64,000 nt of DNA from Streptomyces sp. NRRL F-5123 (GTDB lineage Bacteria; Actinomycetota; Actinomycetes; Streptomycetales; Streptomycetaceae). Where the stretch lies: the NCBI RefSeq assembly GCF_000721495.1, contig NZ_JOHY01000011.1, positions 1 through 64,000 on the forward strand. The letters are read 5' to 3'. A program made the translations under genes and the position numbers. The notes under the pieces were generated by a model. The model did no database searches and was not told the DNA's origin. It was given only the letters and a program-made list of their open reading frames with translations. Below are positions 34,444 through 43,067 of the stretch, piece after piece; position 1 is the stretch's first letter, and each line of letters opens with the position of its first letter.

Positions 34444-35388
34444 TCAGACCGTCCCTGCCGGGGAGAGGGTGGCGCGGCTGCCGCTGCCGGCGGCGTGCAT
34501 CGCGAGCTGCTGGAGGGTGAGCGGGCGCAGGTCGAGCCGCAGGTGCTCGGCGAGCTGCCGGTCGCGGTCGTCGAGGCGGCCGGCCATGACGGCGGTCGTC
34601 CGCCCGGCCAGCGCGCGGCGGCTGAGTGTGGTGCGGTCGGCGACGAAGCGCTCGACGCCCGGGGTGGGGCCGGTCACGGTCACGGCGTTGCCCCGCAGGT
34701 CGTCGGTGAGGGCGTCCAGGACGAGTCGGCCGTGGTCGAGGATGAGGATGCGTTCGAGCAGGTCGGCGACCTCGTCGATCAGGTGGGTGGAGAGGATGAC
34801 GCAGCGCGGGTGGGCGGTGTAGTCGGCGAGCAGGTGCCGGTAGAACATGTCCCGCACCACCGCGTCGAGCCCGGCGACGGGCTCGTCGAAGAGCGTCACG
34901 TCGGCGTGCGCGGCAAGGCCCAGGATGATGCCGAGGGCCGCGCGCATACCGCGGGAGAGCTTCTTGATGCTGCGGTCCGGCGGGAGCTCGTACGCCTCCA
35001 GCAGCTCGGCGGCGAGTTCGGCGTCCCACTTCGGGTGGAAGAGGGCGCCGGCCGCGAGCGCCTGGCGGACCTTCAGGTCGGGGTAGGTCTGGTCCTCGCG
35101 GATGAGGGTCGTGCGGCGCAGGACGGCGTCGTTCTCGACCGGGTCCGCGCCGAGGACGCGGATGGTCCCGGCGGAGGCGAAGTCCTGGCCGGCGAGCGAG
35201 CGCAGCAGCGTGGTCTTGCCCGCGCCGTTGCGGCCGAGCAGTCCGACGATGCAGGGGCCGTGGATGTCGGCGGTGACGCCGGCCAGCGCCTCGTGCCCGC
35301 CGGCGCCGCCGAAGCGGCGGGTGACGCCGGCCAGCGACACGACCGGCTCGCCGGGGCCGGGGCCGGGGCCGGGGCCGGGGCCGGTCAC
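34444..35388 (-). CDS. ABC transporter ATP-binding protein
   Basis: 314 residues from GTG 35388, which overlaps the GntR stop (GTGA). A (Gly-Pro)5 run at residues 3-12 comes from a GGGGCC repeat. Walker A GRNGAGKTT, signature-like KLSRGMRAALG, Walker B VTLFDEP, D-loop AGLDAV and H-loop LSTHLID. The C-terminal ~80 residues form the tail seen in drug/bacitracin-type ATPases. It works with the permease at 33689. Confidence 0.9.
   Translation of the reverse strand: MTGPGPGPGPGPGEPVVSLAGVTRRFGGAGGHEALAGVTADIHGPCIVGLLGRNGAGKTTLLRSLAGQDFASAGTIRVLGADPVENDAVLRRTTLIREDQTYPDLKVRQALAAGALFHPKWDAELAAELLEAYELPPDRSIKKLSRGMRAALGIILGLAAHADVTLFDEPVAGLDAVVRDMFYRHLLADYTAHPRCVILSTHLIDEVADLLERILILDHGRLVLDALTDDLRGNAVTVTGPTPGVERFVADRTTLSRRALAGRTTAVMAGRLDDRDRQLAEHLRLDLRPLTLQQLAMHAAGSGSRATLSPAGTV
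35353..35382. repeat. Five GGGGCC hexamers at the start of the ABC ATPase gene
   Basis: The hexamer is in frame, so copy-number change would alter only the number of Gly-Pro pairs after the start codon. Confidence 0.85.
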
Positions 35389-35780
35389 GGCAGGCTCCCC
35401 GCGGACAGGCTGACCGCGCCGCGCTCGTCCCGGACGAGCGCGAGCAGCTCCTCGTCGTCGAGCCCGAGCCGCGCGGCCTCGACGACCAGGGGCCGCACGT
35501 ACCGCTCGGCGAACTCCCGGCGGCGCGCCGCGAGCAGCCGCTCGCGCGCTCCCTTCGCCACGAACATCCCCACCCCGCGCCGTTTCTCCGCGAGGCCGTC
35601 GTCGACGAGCGAGGTGAGCGCGCGGGCGGCGGTGGCCGGGTTGACCCGGTGGAAGGAGGCGAGGTCGTTGGTGGACGGGATCCGCTCGTCCTCGCCGAGC
35701 CCGCCGTCGGCGATCTGGTCCGCGAGGGAGGCGGCGATCTGGGCGAAGAGCGGCCCGCCGCTGTCCGGGGCTGGTGCCAT
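35385..35780 (-). CDS. GntR-family regulator, YtrA subfamily
   Basis: 131 residues, the short YtrA type: HTH (PLFAQIAASLADQIADG, ERIPSTNDLASFHRVNPATAARAL) at ~10-75, then only ~45 helical residues and no sugar/acid sensor domain. These proteins autorepress operons with ABC transporters. The upstream gap holds TTGGTTTGTTGGTCCACCAACATACC, whose inner TTGGTGGACCAACA-type inverted repeat (around 35806-35825) is a good operator candidate. ABC genes follow with 4-nt overlaps. Confidence 0.9.
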   Translation of the reverse strand: MAPAPDSGGPLFAQIAASLADQIADGGLGEDERIPSTNDLASFHRVNPATAARALTSLVDDGLAEKRRGVGMFVAKGARERLLAARRREFAERYVRPLVVEAARLGLDDEELLALVRDERGAVSLSAGSLP

Positions 35781-35807
35781 GAGCTGCGCTCCCTGGGGTG
35801 CGTTGGT

Positions 35808-35823
35808 TTGTTGGTCCACCAAC
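35808..35823. promoter_or_regulatory. Inverted repeat upstream of the GntR-ABC operon
   Basis: TGTTGGTCCACCAACA is a perfect 16-bp palindrome (arms TGTTGGTC... paired with ...GACCAACA with a 2-bp offset at the centre). It lies ~28 bp before the GntR start and probably overlaps its promoter. The position and symmetry suit YtrA-type autoregulation. Confidence 0.55.
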
Positions 35824-35850
35824 ATACCACTGCACCGGTGAAGTGGTCCC

Positions 35851-36372
35851 CTAGCGAGCCGACCCCACGCGTGCGAGTACCGCGTCCGCCGTCTCCTCCG
35901 CGGTGAGCCCGCCGGAGTCCAGGACGTTCTCCTCGTACGGGCCGAGGTCCGCGAAGCCGTCGTAGATGCCGCCGAGGATCTCCCGGTCGGTGAGCGGATG
36001 CCCCGAGCGCGCCGTCCCCCGCCCGAGCGCCGTCTCCCGGTCGGGCCGCAGCACCACGTAGACCAGGCCGACCCCCGCTTCCTCGGCCGCCTCCCGGTAG
36101 GCCCCCAGGTACCAGGGCCCGACCACCCCGTCCACCACCACGTGGTATCCCCCCGCGGCGTACCCGGCGGCAGCCCGCGCGATGACCCCGGTGACGACCT
36201 CGTTCTGCTCCTTCGCCTCCGGCAGGTACGGGGCCACGAACCCCTGCTTGACCGCCGCGTAGAAGTCGTCCGTGTGCAGATGCACGGCCGGCGCCAGCCT
36301 GCTCCCGGCGAGGATCCCCGCCACGGTGCTCTTCCCGACCCCCGAGGGCCCACTCACCACGATGATCTCCAT
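35851..36372 (-). CDS. P-loop kinase-like protein (AAA_33 type)
   Basis: 173 residues. Walker A GPSGVGKST at residues 8-16, HLHTDDFYAAVKQG (Asp general-base region of small-molecule kinases), VVVDGVVGPWYL as a Walker-B-like strand, and a lid with Arg (RPDRETALGRGTAR). It resembles gluconate/shikimate kinase folds and chloramphenicol phosphotransferase-like proteins. The substrate is unknown. It stands alone between the GntR operon and deoC. Confidence 0.78.
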   Translation of the reverse strand: MEIIVVSGPSGVGKSTVAGILAGSRLAPAVHLHTDDFYAAVKQGFVAPYLPEAKEQNEVVTGVIARAAAGYAAGGYHVVVDGVVGPWYLGAYREAAEEAGVGLVYVVLRPDRETALGRGTARSGHPLTDREILGGIYDGFADLGPYEENVLDSGGLTAEETADAVLARVGSAR

Positions 36373-36717
36373 GCCCGCACCCTAGGCACCCGTGGCCGGA
36401 CCGACGGACCCTTTTCTCCGGCGCCCGCGGGGCCTCGGCGGAAGGGCGCGCGGGCACGTCGGCGGGCGGCCGCCACCCGCTCAGGACTTCCAGGCGGCCA
36501 TGACGCCGAAGGGCCGCAAGCGGCCGCCCACCACCTCGCCCCCCCTGATCGCCCAGATCCGGTCCCAGCTCTGAAGCCCCGCCGGGCAGGGGGCGCGCGG
36601 GGCACCTCCCCGGCGGCACCCCGGGGGAAAACCCCCACGGCGGGAGGCCCCGCCACGCACAGCAGCGCCCCCGGAGGGGGGTAGCACCACCGCTACGCGC
36701 GTAGATATGCTGGGCTG
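36373..36717. other. Intergenic stretch between the kinase and deoC
   Basis: 345 bp. It contains GC-rich G/C runs (including GGGGGAAAACCCCC near 36622, a possible hairpin) and, at its right end, the deoC operator and leaderless promoter. Short open frames here have no family resemblance that I can defend. Confidence 0.5.
36693..36704. promoter_or_regulatory. CTACGCGCGTAG operator upstream of deoC
   Basis: Perfect palindrome. One base later lies TATGCT (36706-36711), a -10 hexamer ending 6 nt before the GTG start. A bound regulator would cover the core promoter. Confidence 0.8.
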
Positions 36718-37722
36718 GTGACCATGCCCAAAGTTCTCCCCGCCCACGCCCCCGGCGCGGCCGCCCGCCTCGCCGGCATGGCGGACGTCACCGCCTCGGA
36801 CGCCGCCCTGCGCAGGTTCCTGCACGGGCTGCCAGGCGTCGACGCCGTCGGCCTGGAGGCCCGCGCCGCGGGCCTCGGTACGCGCTCGGTCAAGACGACC
36901 GCGAAGGCGTACGCCATCGACCTGGCCATATCGATGATCGACCTCACGACGCTGGAAGGCGCCGACACCCCCGGCAAGGTGCGGGCGCTGTGCGCGAAGG
37001 GGCTCCGGCCCGACCCCACGGACGCCACGACCCCGCACGTCGCGGCGATCTGCGTCTACCCGGACATGGCGGGCGTCGCCCGCGAGGCGCTCGGCGCCGG
37101 CTCGGGCATCGCGGTCGCGTCCGTCGCGACGGCCTTCCCGGCGGGCCGCACGAGCCTGCCGGTCAAGCTCGCGGACACCGCGGACGCGGTCGCCGCCGGG
37201 GCCGACGAGATCGACATGGTCATCGATCGCGGCGCCTTCCTGGCCGGACGCTACCTCCAGGTCTTCGAGGAGATCCGCGCGGTCAAGCAGGCGTGTGCCC
37301 GGCCCGACAAGACGTCGGCCCACCTCAAGGTGATCTTCGAGAACGGCGAGCTGGCGACGTACGACAACATCCGCCGCTGCTCGTGGCTGGCGATGCTGGC
37401 GGGCGCGGACTTCATCAAGACCTCCACCGGCAAGGTCGCCGTCAACGCGACACCGCCGAACACGCTGCTCATGCTGGAGGCCGTGCGCGACTTCCGTGAC
37501 GCGGTCGGCGTGCAGGTCGGGGTGAAGCCCGCGGGCGGCATCCGGACGTCCAAGGACGCGATCAAGTACCTGGTCATGGTCAACGAGACGCTCGGTGACG
37601 ACTGGCTCTCCCCCGAGTGGTTCCGCTTCGGCGCCTCCAGCCTGCTCAACGACCTGCTGATGCAGCGGCAGAAGCTCAGGACCGGCCGCTACTCCGGCCC
37701 CGACTACGTCACGGTGGACTGA
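36718..37722 (+). CDS. deoC: Deoxyribose-phosphate aldolase
   Basis: 334 residues, the long actinobacterial form. AISMIDLTTLEGADTPGKV, AAICVYPDM, GADEIDMVIDRGAFL, HLKVIFENGEL, Schiff-base Lys in DFIKTSTGK, and VGVKPAGGIRTSKDAI. It splits 2-deoxyribose-5-phosphate to glyceraldehyde-3-phosphate and acetaldehyde. The aldehyde dehydrogenase starting 5 bp downstream would oxidise the acetaldehyde. Start GTG 36718 by the leaderless promoter. An ATG two codons later is possible. Confidence 0.95.
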   Translation: MTMPKVLPAHAPGAAARLAGMADVTASDAALRRFLHGLPGVDAVGLEARAAGLGTRSVKTTAKAYAIDLAISMIDLTTLEGADTPGKVRALCAKGLRPDPTDATTPHVAAICVYPDMAGVAREALGAGSGIAVASVATAFPAGRTSLPVKLADTADAVAAGADEIDMVIDRGAFLAGRYLQVFEEIRAVKQACARPDKTSAHLKVIFENGELATYDNIRRCSWLAMLAGADFIKTSTGKVAVNATPPNTLLMLEAVRDFRDAVGVQVGVKPAGGIRTSKDAIKYLVMVNETLGDDWLSPEWFRFGASSLLNDLLMQRQKLRTGRYSGPDYVTVD

Positions 37723-37727
37723 TCGCG

Positions 37728-39167
37728 ATGACCGACAAGCTCTTCCCCTACGCCCCCGCGCCCGAGTCGCGCGCGATCGTCGACCTGGCGCCGTCCTACG
37801 GCCTGTTCATCGACGGCGAGTTCGCCGACGCCGCCGACGGCCGGGTCTTCAAGTCCGTCTCGCCGTCGAGCGAGGAGGTGCTCGCCGAGGTCGCCCGCGC
37901 GGGCGAGGCGGACGTCGAGCGTGCCGTCGCCGCCGCCCGCAAGGCCTTCCCCGTATGGAGCGCGCTGCCGGGCGCCGAGCGCGGCAAGTACCTCTTCCGT
38001 ATCGCGCGCATCCTCCAGGAGCGCTCGCGCGAGCTGGCCGTCCTCGAATCGCTCGACAACGGCAAGCCGATCCGCGAGACGCGGGACGTCGATCTCCCGC
38101 TCGTGGCAGCGCACTTCTTCTACTACGCCGGGTGGGCGGACAAGCTCGCGTACGCCGGTTTCGGTCCCGCCCCGCGGCCGCTGGGCGTCGCGGGCCAGGT
38201 CATCCCGTGGAATTTCCCGCTGCTGATGCTGGCCTGGAAGATCGCCCCGGCGCTCGCCACCGGCAACACGGTGGTGCTCAAGCCCGCGGAGACGACCCCG
38301 CTCTCGGCGCTGTTCTTCGCCGACATCTGCCGCCAGGCGGGCCTGCCGCGCGGCGTCGTCAACATCCTTCCCGGGTACGGCGACGCGGGTGCCGCGCTCG
38401 TCGCGCACGAGGGCGTCGACAAGGTCGCCTTCACCGGTTCCACGGAGGTCGGCCGGGCCATCGCGCGCAGCGTCGCGGGGACCCGCAAGAAGGTCACGCT
38501 CGAACTCGGCGGCAAGGCGGCGAACATCGTCTTCGACGACGCGCCCGTCGACCAGGCCGTCGAGGGCATCGTCAACGGCATCTTCTTCAACCAGGGCCAT
38601 GTGTGCTGCGCGGGCTCGCGCCTGCTGGTGCAGGAGTCCGTGCAGGACGAGGTGCTGGACGCACTGAAGCGGCGGATGGCCCGGCTGCGGGTCGGCGACC
38701 CGCTGGACAAGAACACCGACATCGGCGCGATCAACTCCGCCGAGCAGCTCGCCCGTATCACCGCCCTCGCCGAGGCGGGCGAGGCGGAGGGCGCCAAGCG
38801 CTGGGCCCCTTCCTGTGAACTCCCCTCCTCGGGCTACTGGTTCGCCCCGACCCTCTTCACCGGCGTGACGCAGGCGCACCGCATCGCCCGCGAGGAGATC
38901 TTCGGCCCGGTGCTGTCCGTACTGACCTTCCGCACCCCGGCGGAGGCGGTCGAGAAGGCCAACAACACGCCGTACGGCCTGTCGGCGGGCATCTGGACGG
39001 AGAAGGGCTCGCGCATCCTGTCCATGGCGAGCAAGCTGCGGGCGGGGGTGGTGTGGGCGAACACGTTCAACAAGTTCGACCCGACGTCGCCGTTCGGCGG
39101 TTACAAGGAGTCCGGCTACGGGCGCGAAGGTGGCCGCCACGGCCTGGAGGGGTATCTCGATGTCTGA
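37728..39167 (+). CDS. Aldehyde dehydrogenase
   Basis: 479 residues. NAD-binding PWNFPLLMLAWKIAPAL, GNTVVLKPAE and FTGSTEVGR, catalytic Glu in ELGGKAAN, catalytic Cys in GHVCCAGSRLL (the family often has GQxC; the His is typical of this Streptomyces group), and EEIFGPVLSV near the C-terminus. Placement 5 bp after deoC indicates removal of acetaldehyde from deoxyribose breakdown. It overlaps the start of the next ALDH-like gene by 8 bp. Confidence 0.92.
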   Translation: MTDKLFPYAPAPESRAIVDLAPSYGLFIDGEFADAADGRVFKSVSPSSEEVLAEVARAGEADVERAVAAARKAFPVWSALPGAERGKYLFRIARILQERSRELAVLESLDNGKPIRETRDVDLPLVAAHFFYYAGWADKLAYAGFGPAPRPLGVAGQVIPWNFPLLMLAWKIAPALATGNTVVLKPAETTPLSALFFADICRQAGLPRGVVNILPGYGDAGAALVAHEGVDKVAFTGSTEVGRAIARSVAGTRKKVTLELGGKAANIVFDDAPVDQAVEGIVNGIFFNQGHVCCAGSRLLVQESVQDEVLDALKRRMARLRVGDPLDKNTDIGAINSAEQLARITALAEAGEAEGAKRWAPSCELPSSGYWFAPTLFTGVTQAHRIAREEIFGPVLSVLTFRTPAEAVEKANNTPYGLSAGIWTEKGSRILSMASKLRAGVVWANTFNKFDPTSPFGGYKESGYGREGGRHGLEGYLDV

Positions 39168-40050
39168 GAAGTCCGAGAAGTCCGCACAGCAGGTGCGGCT
39201 CACCGTTTTCAAGACCTACAAGCTGTACGTGGGGGGCAAGTTCCCGCGTTCCGAGAGCGGCCGGGTGTACGAGGTGACGGACTCCAGGAGCGGCGGGTGG
39301 CTGGCCAACGCGCCGCTCGCGTCCCGCAAGGACGCGCGGGACGCGGTCGTCGCGGCGCGCAAGGCCGTGCCCGGCTGGTCGGGCGCGACGGCGTACAACC
39401 GCGGCCAGGTCCTCTACCGCGTGGCGGAGATGCTGGAGGGGCGGCGCGAGCAGTTCGTGCGCGAGGTCGCGGAGGCGGAGGGGCTGTCGAAGTCCCGGGC
39501 CGCGGCTGCGGTGGACGCGGCCGTCGACCGCTGGGTCTGGTACGCGGGCTGGACCGACAAGATCGCCCAGGTCGTCGGCGGCGCCAACCCGGTCGCGGGC
39601 CCCTTCTTCAACCTCTCCACGCCCGAACCGACCGGCGTGGTCGCGGTGCTGGCCCCGCAGGACTCCTCGCTGCTCGGCCTGGTGTCCGTCCTGGCACCGG
39701 TCATCGCGACCGGCAACACCGCGGTGGTCGTCGCCTCCGAGCGCGCACCTCTCCCGGCCCTGAGCTTCGGCGAGGTCCTGGCCTCCTCCGACGTCCCCTC
39801 CGGCGTGGTGAACATCCTGTCCGGCCGCACCGCCGAACTCTCCACCCCCCTCGCCGCCCACCAGGACGTCAACGCCCTCGACCTGACCGGCGCCGGCCCC
39901 GACCTGGCGACGGAGCTGGAGGCCTCGGCGGCCGACACCCTCAAGCGCGTCCGCCGCCCTTCCGCGGAGGACTGGACGGCGGACCCGGGCACGTCCCGTC
40001 TGACGGCGTGGCTGGAGACGAAGACGGTCTGGCACCCGATCGGCGTCTGA
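39160..40050 (+). CDS. Aldehyde-dehydrogenase-like protein with NAD-binding half only
   Basis: 296 residues. It keeps the N-terminal ALDH fold (KLYVGGKFPRSESGRVYEV, NRGQVLYRVAEML, EPTGVVAVLAP, TGNTAVVVASE, SGVVNILSG), then ends soon after a degraded LDLTGAGPDLATELE. That is where FTGSTxxGR, the catalytic Glu and the whole Cys-containing catalytic domain should follow. The start ATG at 39160 follows GGAGGGG and overlaps the full-length ALDH. It is a pseudoenzyme or regulatory partner of the first ALDH. Pairing of such genes is, from memory, usual in Streptomyces deoC loci, so this is probably not recent decay. Confidence 0.85.
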   Translation: MSEKSEKSAQQVRLTVFKTYKLYVGGKFPRSESGRVYEVTDSRSGGWLANAPLASRKDARDAVVAARKAVPGWSGATAYNRGQVLYRVAEMLEGRREQFVREVAEAEGLSKSRAAAAVDAAVDRWVWYAGWTDKIAQVVGGANPVAGPFFNLSTPEPTGVVAVLAPQDSSLLGLVSVLAPVIATGNTAVVVASERAPLPALSFGEVLASSDVPSGVVNILSGRTAELSTPLAAHQDVNALDLTGAGPDLATELEASAADTLKRVRRPSAEDWTADPGTSRLTAWLETKTVWHPIGV

Positions 40051-40087
40051 ACCCGGGCCCCCGTCAGCCCGCCGGCCCCTCGGCCTC

Positions 40088-40444
40088 TCAGCCCGTCAGC
40101 AGCCCCGTCGCCGGGCCGGTGACCGGCAAGGTGCCGAGGGAGCCGCCGTGGGTGACGGGGTCGGTGAGCGTGGTCGTGGACACCGGCTCGAAGTCGGCGA
40201 CCTGCGAGCCGACCCCGTTGTCCAGGGGGTCGACGCCGGTGTTGGACAGCGGGTCCAGGGTGAGGTTGCGGACGGGGGCGACCGCGGGGCCGAGGGCGCT
40301 CGTCACCGCCGAGGCCGGGAGGGCGTCGGGGGCCGCGGCGGGGGCGGCCGGGGCCTGGGTGGCGGCGACCGCCGCCGTGGCCGGGGCGAGGACCGCGGCG
40401 GCGGCGGTCATGGTGAGCGCGAGGGCGGTACGCAGTGAGGGCAT
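40088..40444 (-). CDS. Small secreted protein, Ala/Pro-rich
   Basis: 118 residues. Signal peptide (LRTALALTMTAAAAVLAPATAAVAA), then an Ala/Pro stretch and a Thr/Gly/Leu/Asp-rich mature part (LDPLSNTGVDPLDNGVGSQVADF). No domain is recognised. It is of the same general type as the small secreted protein at 58926. The ORF is convergent with the ALDH-like gene. Confidence 0.7.
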   Translation of the reverse strand: MPSLRTALALTMTAAAAVLAPATAAVAATQAPAAPAAAPDALPASAVTSALGPAVAPVRNLTLDPLSNTGVDPLDNGVGSQVADFEPVSTTTLTDPVTHGGSLGTLPVTGPATGLLTG

Positions 40445-40641
40445 CGGGACACCTGGGCCTTGCTCGGGGACGTACGACGGTCAGGTGCCCAGCGTAGCCG
40501 ATCGGGTGCGAAGGGTAGCCGTCCAGCTTGTGGACAGGACTGCCTCGGGCCGTCCACCTGCGGTGTCGCCGGGTGGACGCGGACCGTAGTTATGGGACCG
40601 GGCGGGAGCGTAGCGGCGGGGATGCCGGAGAATGGTTTGCC

Positions 40642-41256
40642 GTGAGTTCATTTCCCGCCCGTGTGATCCTGCTGGCCGGGCCTTCCGGTTCGGGTAAGAC
40701 CACACTCGCCGCGCGTTCCGGGGTGCCCGTGCTCGGGCTCGACCACTTCTACAAGGACGAGGACGACCCGACGCTGCCGCGGCTCCCCGGCGGCGCGGGC
40801 GACTGGGACGCGCCCGCGTCCTGGAACGCCGACGCGGCGGTGGCCGCGATCGTCGCGCTGTGCACGCGGGGCGCCGCGGACACACCCGTCTACGACATCG
40901 CCACGAGCTCGGCGACCGGCGTCACCCGGCTCGACCTCGACGGCTCGCCGGTCTTCGTCGCCGAGGGCATCTTCGCCGCCGAGATCGTCGGCCGCGTCCG
41001 CGAACTCGGCCTGCCCGCCGACGCGATCTGCCTGCGCGGCCGCCCCTCGACGACGGCCTGGCACCGCTTCGTCCGCGACATCCGCGAGGGGCGCAAATCC
41101 GTGCCCTTCCTGCTGCGCAGGGGCTGGCACCTCTACCGCACGGAGCGCGCGATCGTCGCCCGCCAGCTCCAACTGGGCTGCAGCCCCTGCGACTTCACCG
41201 AGGCCCTGGCCCGCATCCTCGCGCCCGGGGAAGTGACGGCCGCGCAGGCGGCGTGA
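40642..41256 (+). CDS. Uridine kinase-like P-loop protein
   Basis: 204 residues. Walker A GPSGSGKTT at ~12-20, LDHFYKDEDDPTLP (the uridine-kinase DxxY substrate strand), WDAPASWN, VFVAEGIFAAEIV (Walker-B-like), and Arg-rich lid RFVRDIREGRKS. The fold phosphorylates uridine/cytidine or related small molecules with ATP. Its place among nucleoside genes fits salvage. The GTG start 40642 begins at the beta-1 homology. Confidence 0.82.
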   Translation: MSSFPARVILLAGPSGSGKTTLAARSGVPVLGLDHFYKDEDDPTLPRLPGGAGDWDAPASWNADAAVAAIVALCTRGAADTPVYDIATSSATGVTRLDLDGSPVFVAEGIFAAEIVGRVRELGLPADAICLRGRPSTTAWHRFVRDIREGRKSVPFLLRRGWHLYRTERAIVARQLQLGCSPCDFTEALARILAPGEVTAAQAA

Positions 41257-41328
41257 GGCCGCTTCTCCACCCCGGGTTCCACCCGTGGGTCCAGGCGTCC
41301 CCGGCCCGGTGAGAACAGGCTTGGGGGC

Positions 41329-41859
41329 ATGACAACAACCGAGTGGATCACCGACATCGCCCTCGTCCTCGTCGTCTTCCGGCAGCTGCGGGAAGGCCGG
41401 CTGGACCTCAGGAGCTTCCTGATCCCGCTGGGGATCGTGGCCTATGTGGCCCACACGTACCTGGACACCGTTCCCACCGGGGGCAACGACCTGGTGCTGG
41501 TGGGGGCGCTCACGGCCGCGGGCGCCGCACTCGGCGTCGCCGGCGGCGTCTGCACCCGGGTCAGGCGCGCGGGCGAGCACGTCCTGGTCAAGGCGGGCGC
41601 GGTCGCCGCGATCCTGTGGGTGCTCGGCATGGGTGCCCGGATGGGCTTCCAGCTGTGGACCGAGCACGGTGGCGGCGACGACGTCGCCCGGTTCAGCGTC
41701 GCCCACCACATCACCGGCGACCAGGCATGGGTGGCGGCCTTCGTCCTGATGGCGCTCACCGAGGTCGTCACCCGACTGGCCACGATCTTCGTCCGCAGCC
41801 GGATGCTGACCGCCGGGAAGCCCGCCCCTGCCTCCCACAGTGTCGCGGTCCGACCGTGA
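41329..41859 (+). CDS. Multi-pass membrane protein coupled to a two-component system
   Basis: 176 residues, about five helices (DIALVLVVFRQ; LIPLGIVAYVAHTYL; LVLVGALTAAGAALGVAGGV; VLVKAGAVAAILWVLGMGARMGF; QAWVAAFVLMALTEVV). Its stop overlaps the kinase start (GTGA), so it is made with the kinase/regulator pair and may be a sensor accessory. Similar unnamed proteins are common near NarL-type systems in Streptomyces. Function unknown. Confidence 0.75.
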   Translation: MTTTEWITDIALVLVVFRQLREGRLDLRSFLIPLGIVAYVAHTYLDTVPTGGNDLVLVGALTAAGAALGVAGGVCTRVRRAGEHVLVKAGAVAAILWVLGMGARMGFQLWTEHGGGDDVARFSVAHHITGDQAWVAAFVLMALTEVVTRLATIFVRSRMLTAGKPAPASHSVAVRP

Positions 41860-43067
41860 GTTATGGTCTGGCCGTGCCCACCGCCGAGTCCGCCTCCTTC
41901 CCCGGACAGGTCCCGCCCCCACCGGCCGCGCCCCGGCCGGTCCCGGGCCGGGACCCCCGGGTGCAGTGGGCCCTGACCGCGGCGGTCATCGTCAGCGGGG
42001 CCCTGACGATCCGGCCGATGGGCGTCAGCGGGCGGGGGCTGGTGGTCGCGGTCCTGTTCGCAGTGAACTGCGCGGCGCTGCTGGTCCGGGGTGTTCCCCC
42101 GGGCAGGATCCCGATGCGTGCCGCCGTCGTCTGGCTGTCACTGGGCATCCTCGCGGCGGCCGCGCTGATCGGCGTCAGCCGCAGCGGAACGGGCTACCTC
42201 TTCGCCTTCTTCCTCTCCGGTCACATCGGATACCGGCTGCCGGCCAGACCGGCCCTCGTCCTGGCGCTGGCCTGCGGCCTGCTCTGCGGCGGCGTCCTGT
42301 ATTTCGAGATCGGGCCCGGCCACCACCTGCTGCCCTGGGCCGTCGGACTCACCACCGGCGCACCGGTCATGATCGGGATGCTCAACCGCGTCCAGCACCA
42401 GGCCGTGGACGCCGCGCTGTCGGCGGCCGAGAGCGCGGAGCGCGCCGCCCGGGCCGAGGCGCAGACCGCCGTACTCACCGAACGCGGCCGGATCGCCCGG
42501 GACGTGCACGACGTCCTGGCGCACACCCTGGCCGGGATCAACATGCAGCTGGAACTGGCCGACGCGCTGCTCGACACCGGCGACCTGGAGAAGGTCAGGG
42601 CGGCCAACGGCCGGGCCCACAGCCTCGTCAAGGAGAGCCTGAAGCAGGCGCAGTGGACCGTGCACGCGCTCCGCGAGGACGCGCTGCCGCTGGTGGAGAG
42701 TCTCACCGCGATGCTGGAGTCGTCAGGCCACCGCGACGCCCTGACCGTCTCCGGCACCCCCGTGGACGTGCCGGCCCGGGTGACCCAGAATCTGCTGCGG
42801 ATCGCCCAGGAATCCCTGACCAACGCCGCACGGCACGCCCCGGGCGGTGAGGTGCGGGTGGAGCTGGCCTTCACGGATTCCTCGACGGCGCTGACGATCC
42901 GCAACGGACGCGCCACCCGTACGGTGAACGCGGGAGCCGGCAGCGGCATGGGGCTGATCGGAATGCGCGAACGCGTCGCCCTGCTGGGCGGCACCCTCAC
43001 CGCGGGGCCGGTCACCGAGGGACCGGACCAGGGCGGCTGGCAAGTGGAGGCAGTGATCCCGCGATGA
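41856..43067 (+). CDS. Sensor histidine kinase, HisKA_3 (NarL-partner) type
   Basis: 403 residues. About six N-terminal helices up to ~165, a coiled-coil linker, HisKA_3 dimerisation domain with phospho-His in RGRIARDVHDVLAHTLAGINMQ, and a HATPase domain (LLRIAQESLTNAARHA, N-box; GSGMGLIGMRERV, G-box). The start used is the GTG at 41856 overlapping the upstream stop. Another GTG lies at 41874. It should phosphorylate the response regulator at 43064, whose start overlaps its stop (ATGA). Confidence 0.92.
   Translation: MSYGLAVPTAESASFPGQVPPPPAAPRPVPGRDPRVQWALTAAVIVSGALTIRPMGVSGRGLVVAVLFAVNCAALLVRGVPPGRIPMRAAVVWLSLGILAAAALIGVSRSGTGYLFAFFLSGHIGYRLPARPALVLALACGLLCGGVLYFEIGPGHHLLPWAVGLTTGAPVMIGMLNRVQHQAVDAALSAAESAERAARAEAQTAVLTERGRIARDVHDVLAHTLAGINMQLELADALLDTGDLEKVRAANGRAHSLVKESLKQAQWTVHALREDALPLVESLTAMLESSGHRDALTVSGTPVDVPARVTQNLLRIAQESLTNAARHAPGGEVRVELAFTDSSTALTIRNGRATRTVNAGAGSGMGLIGMRERVALLGGTLTAGPVTEGPDQGGWQVEAVIPR

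Noticed and set aside
36392..36574. 60-codon plus-strand frame before deoC
   Set aside because: No ribosome site, low-complexity N-terminus and no family. Not annotated as a gene.
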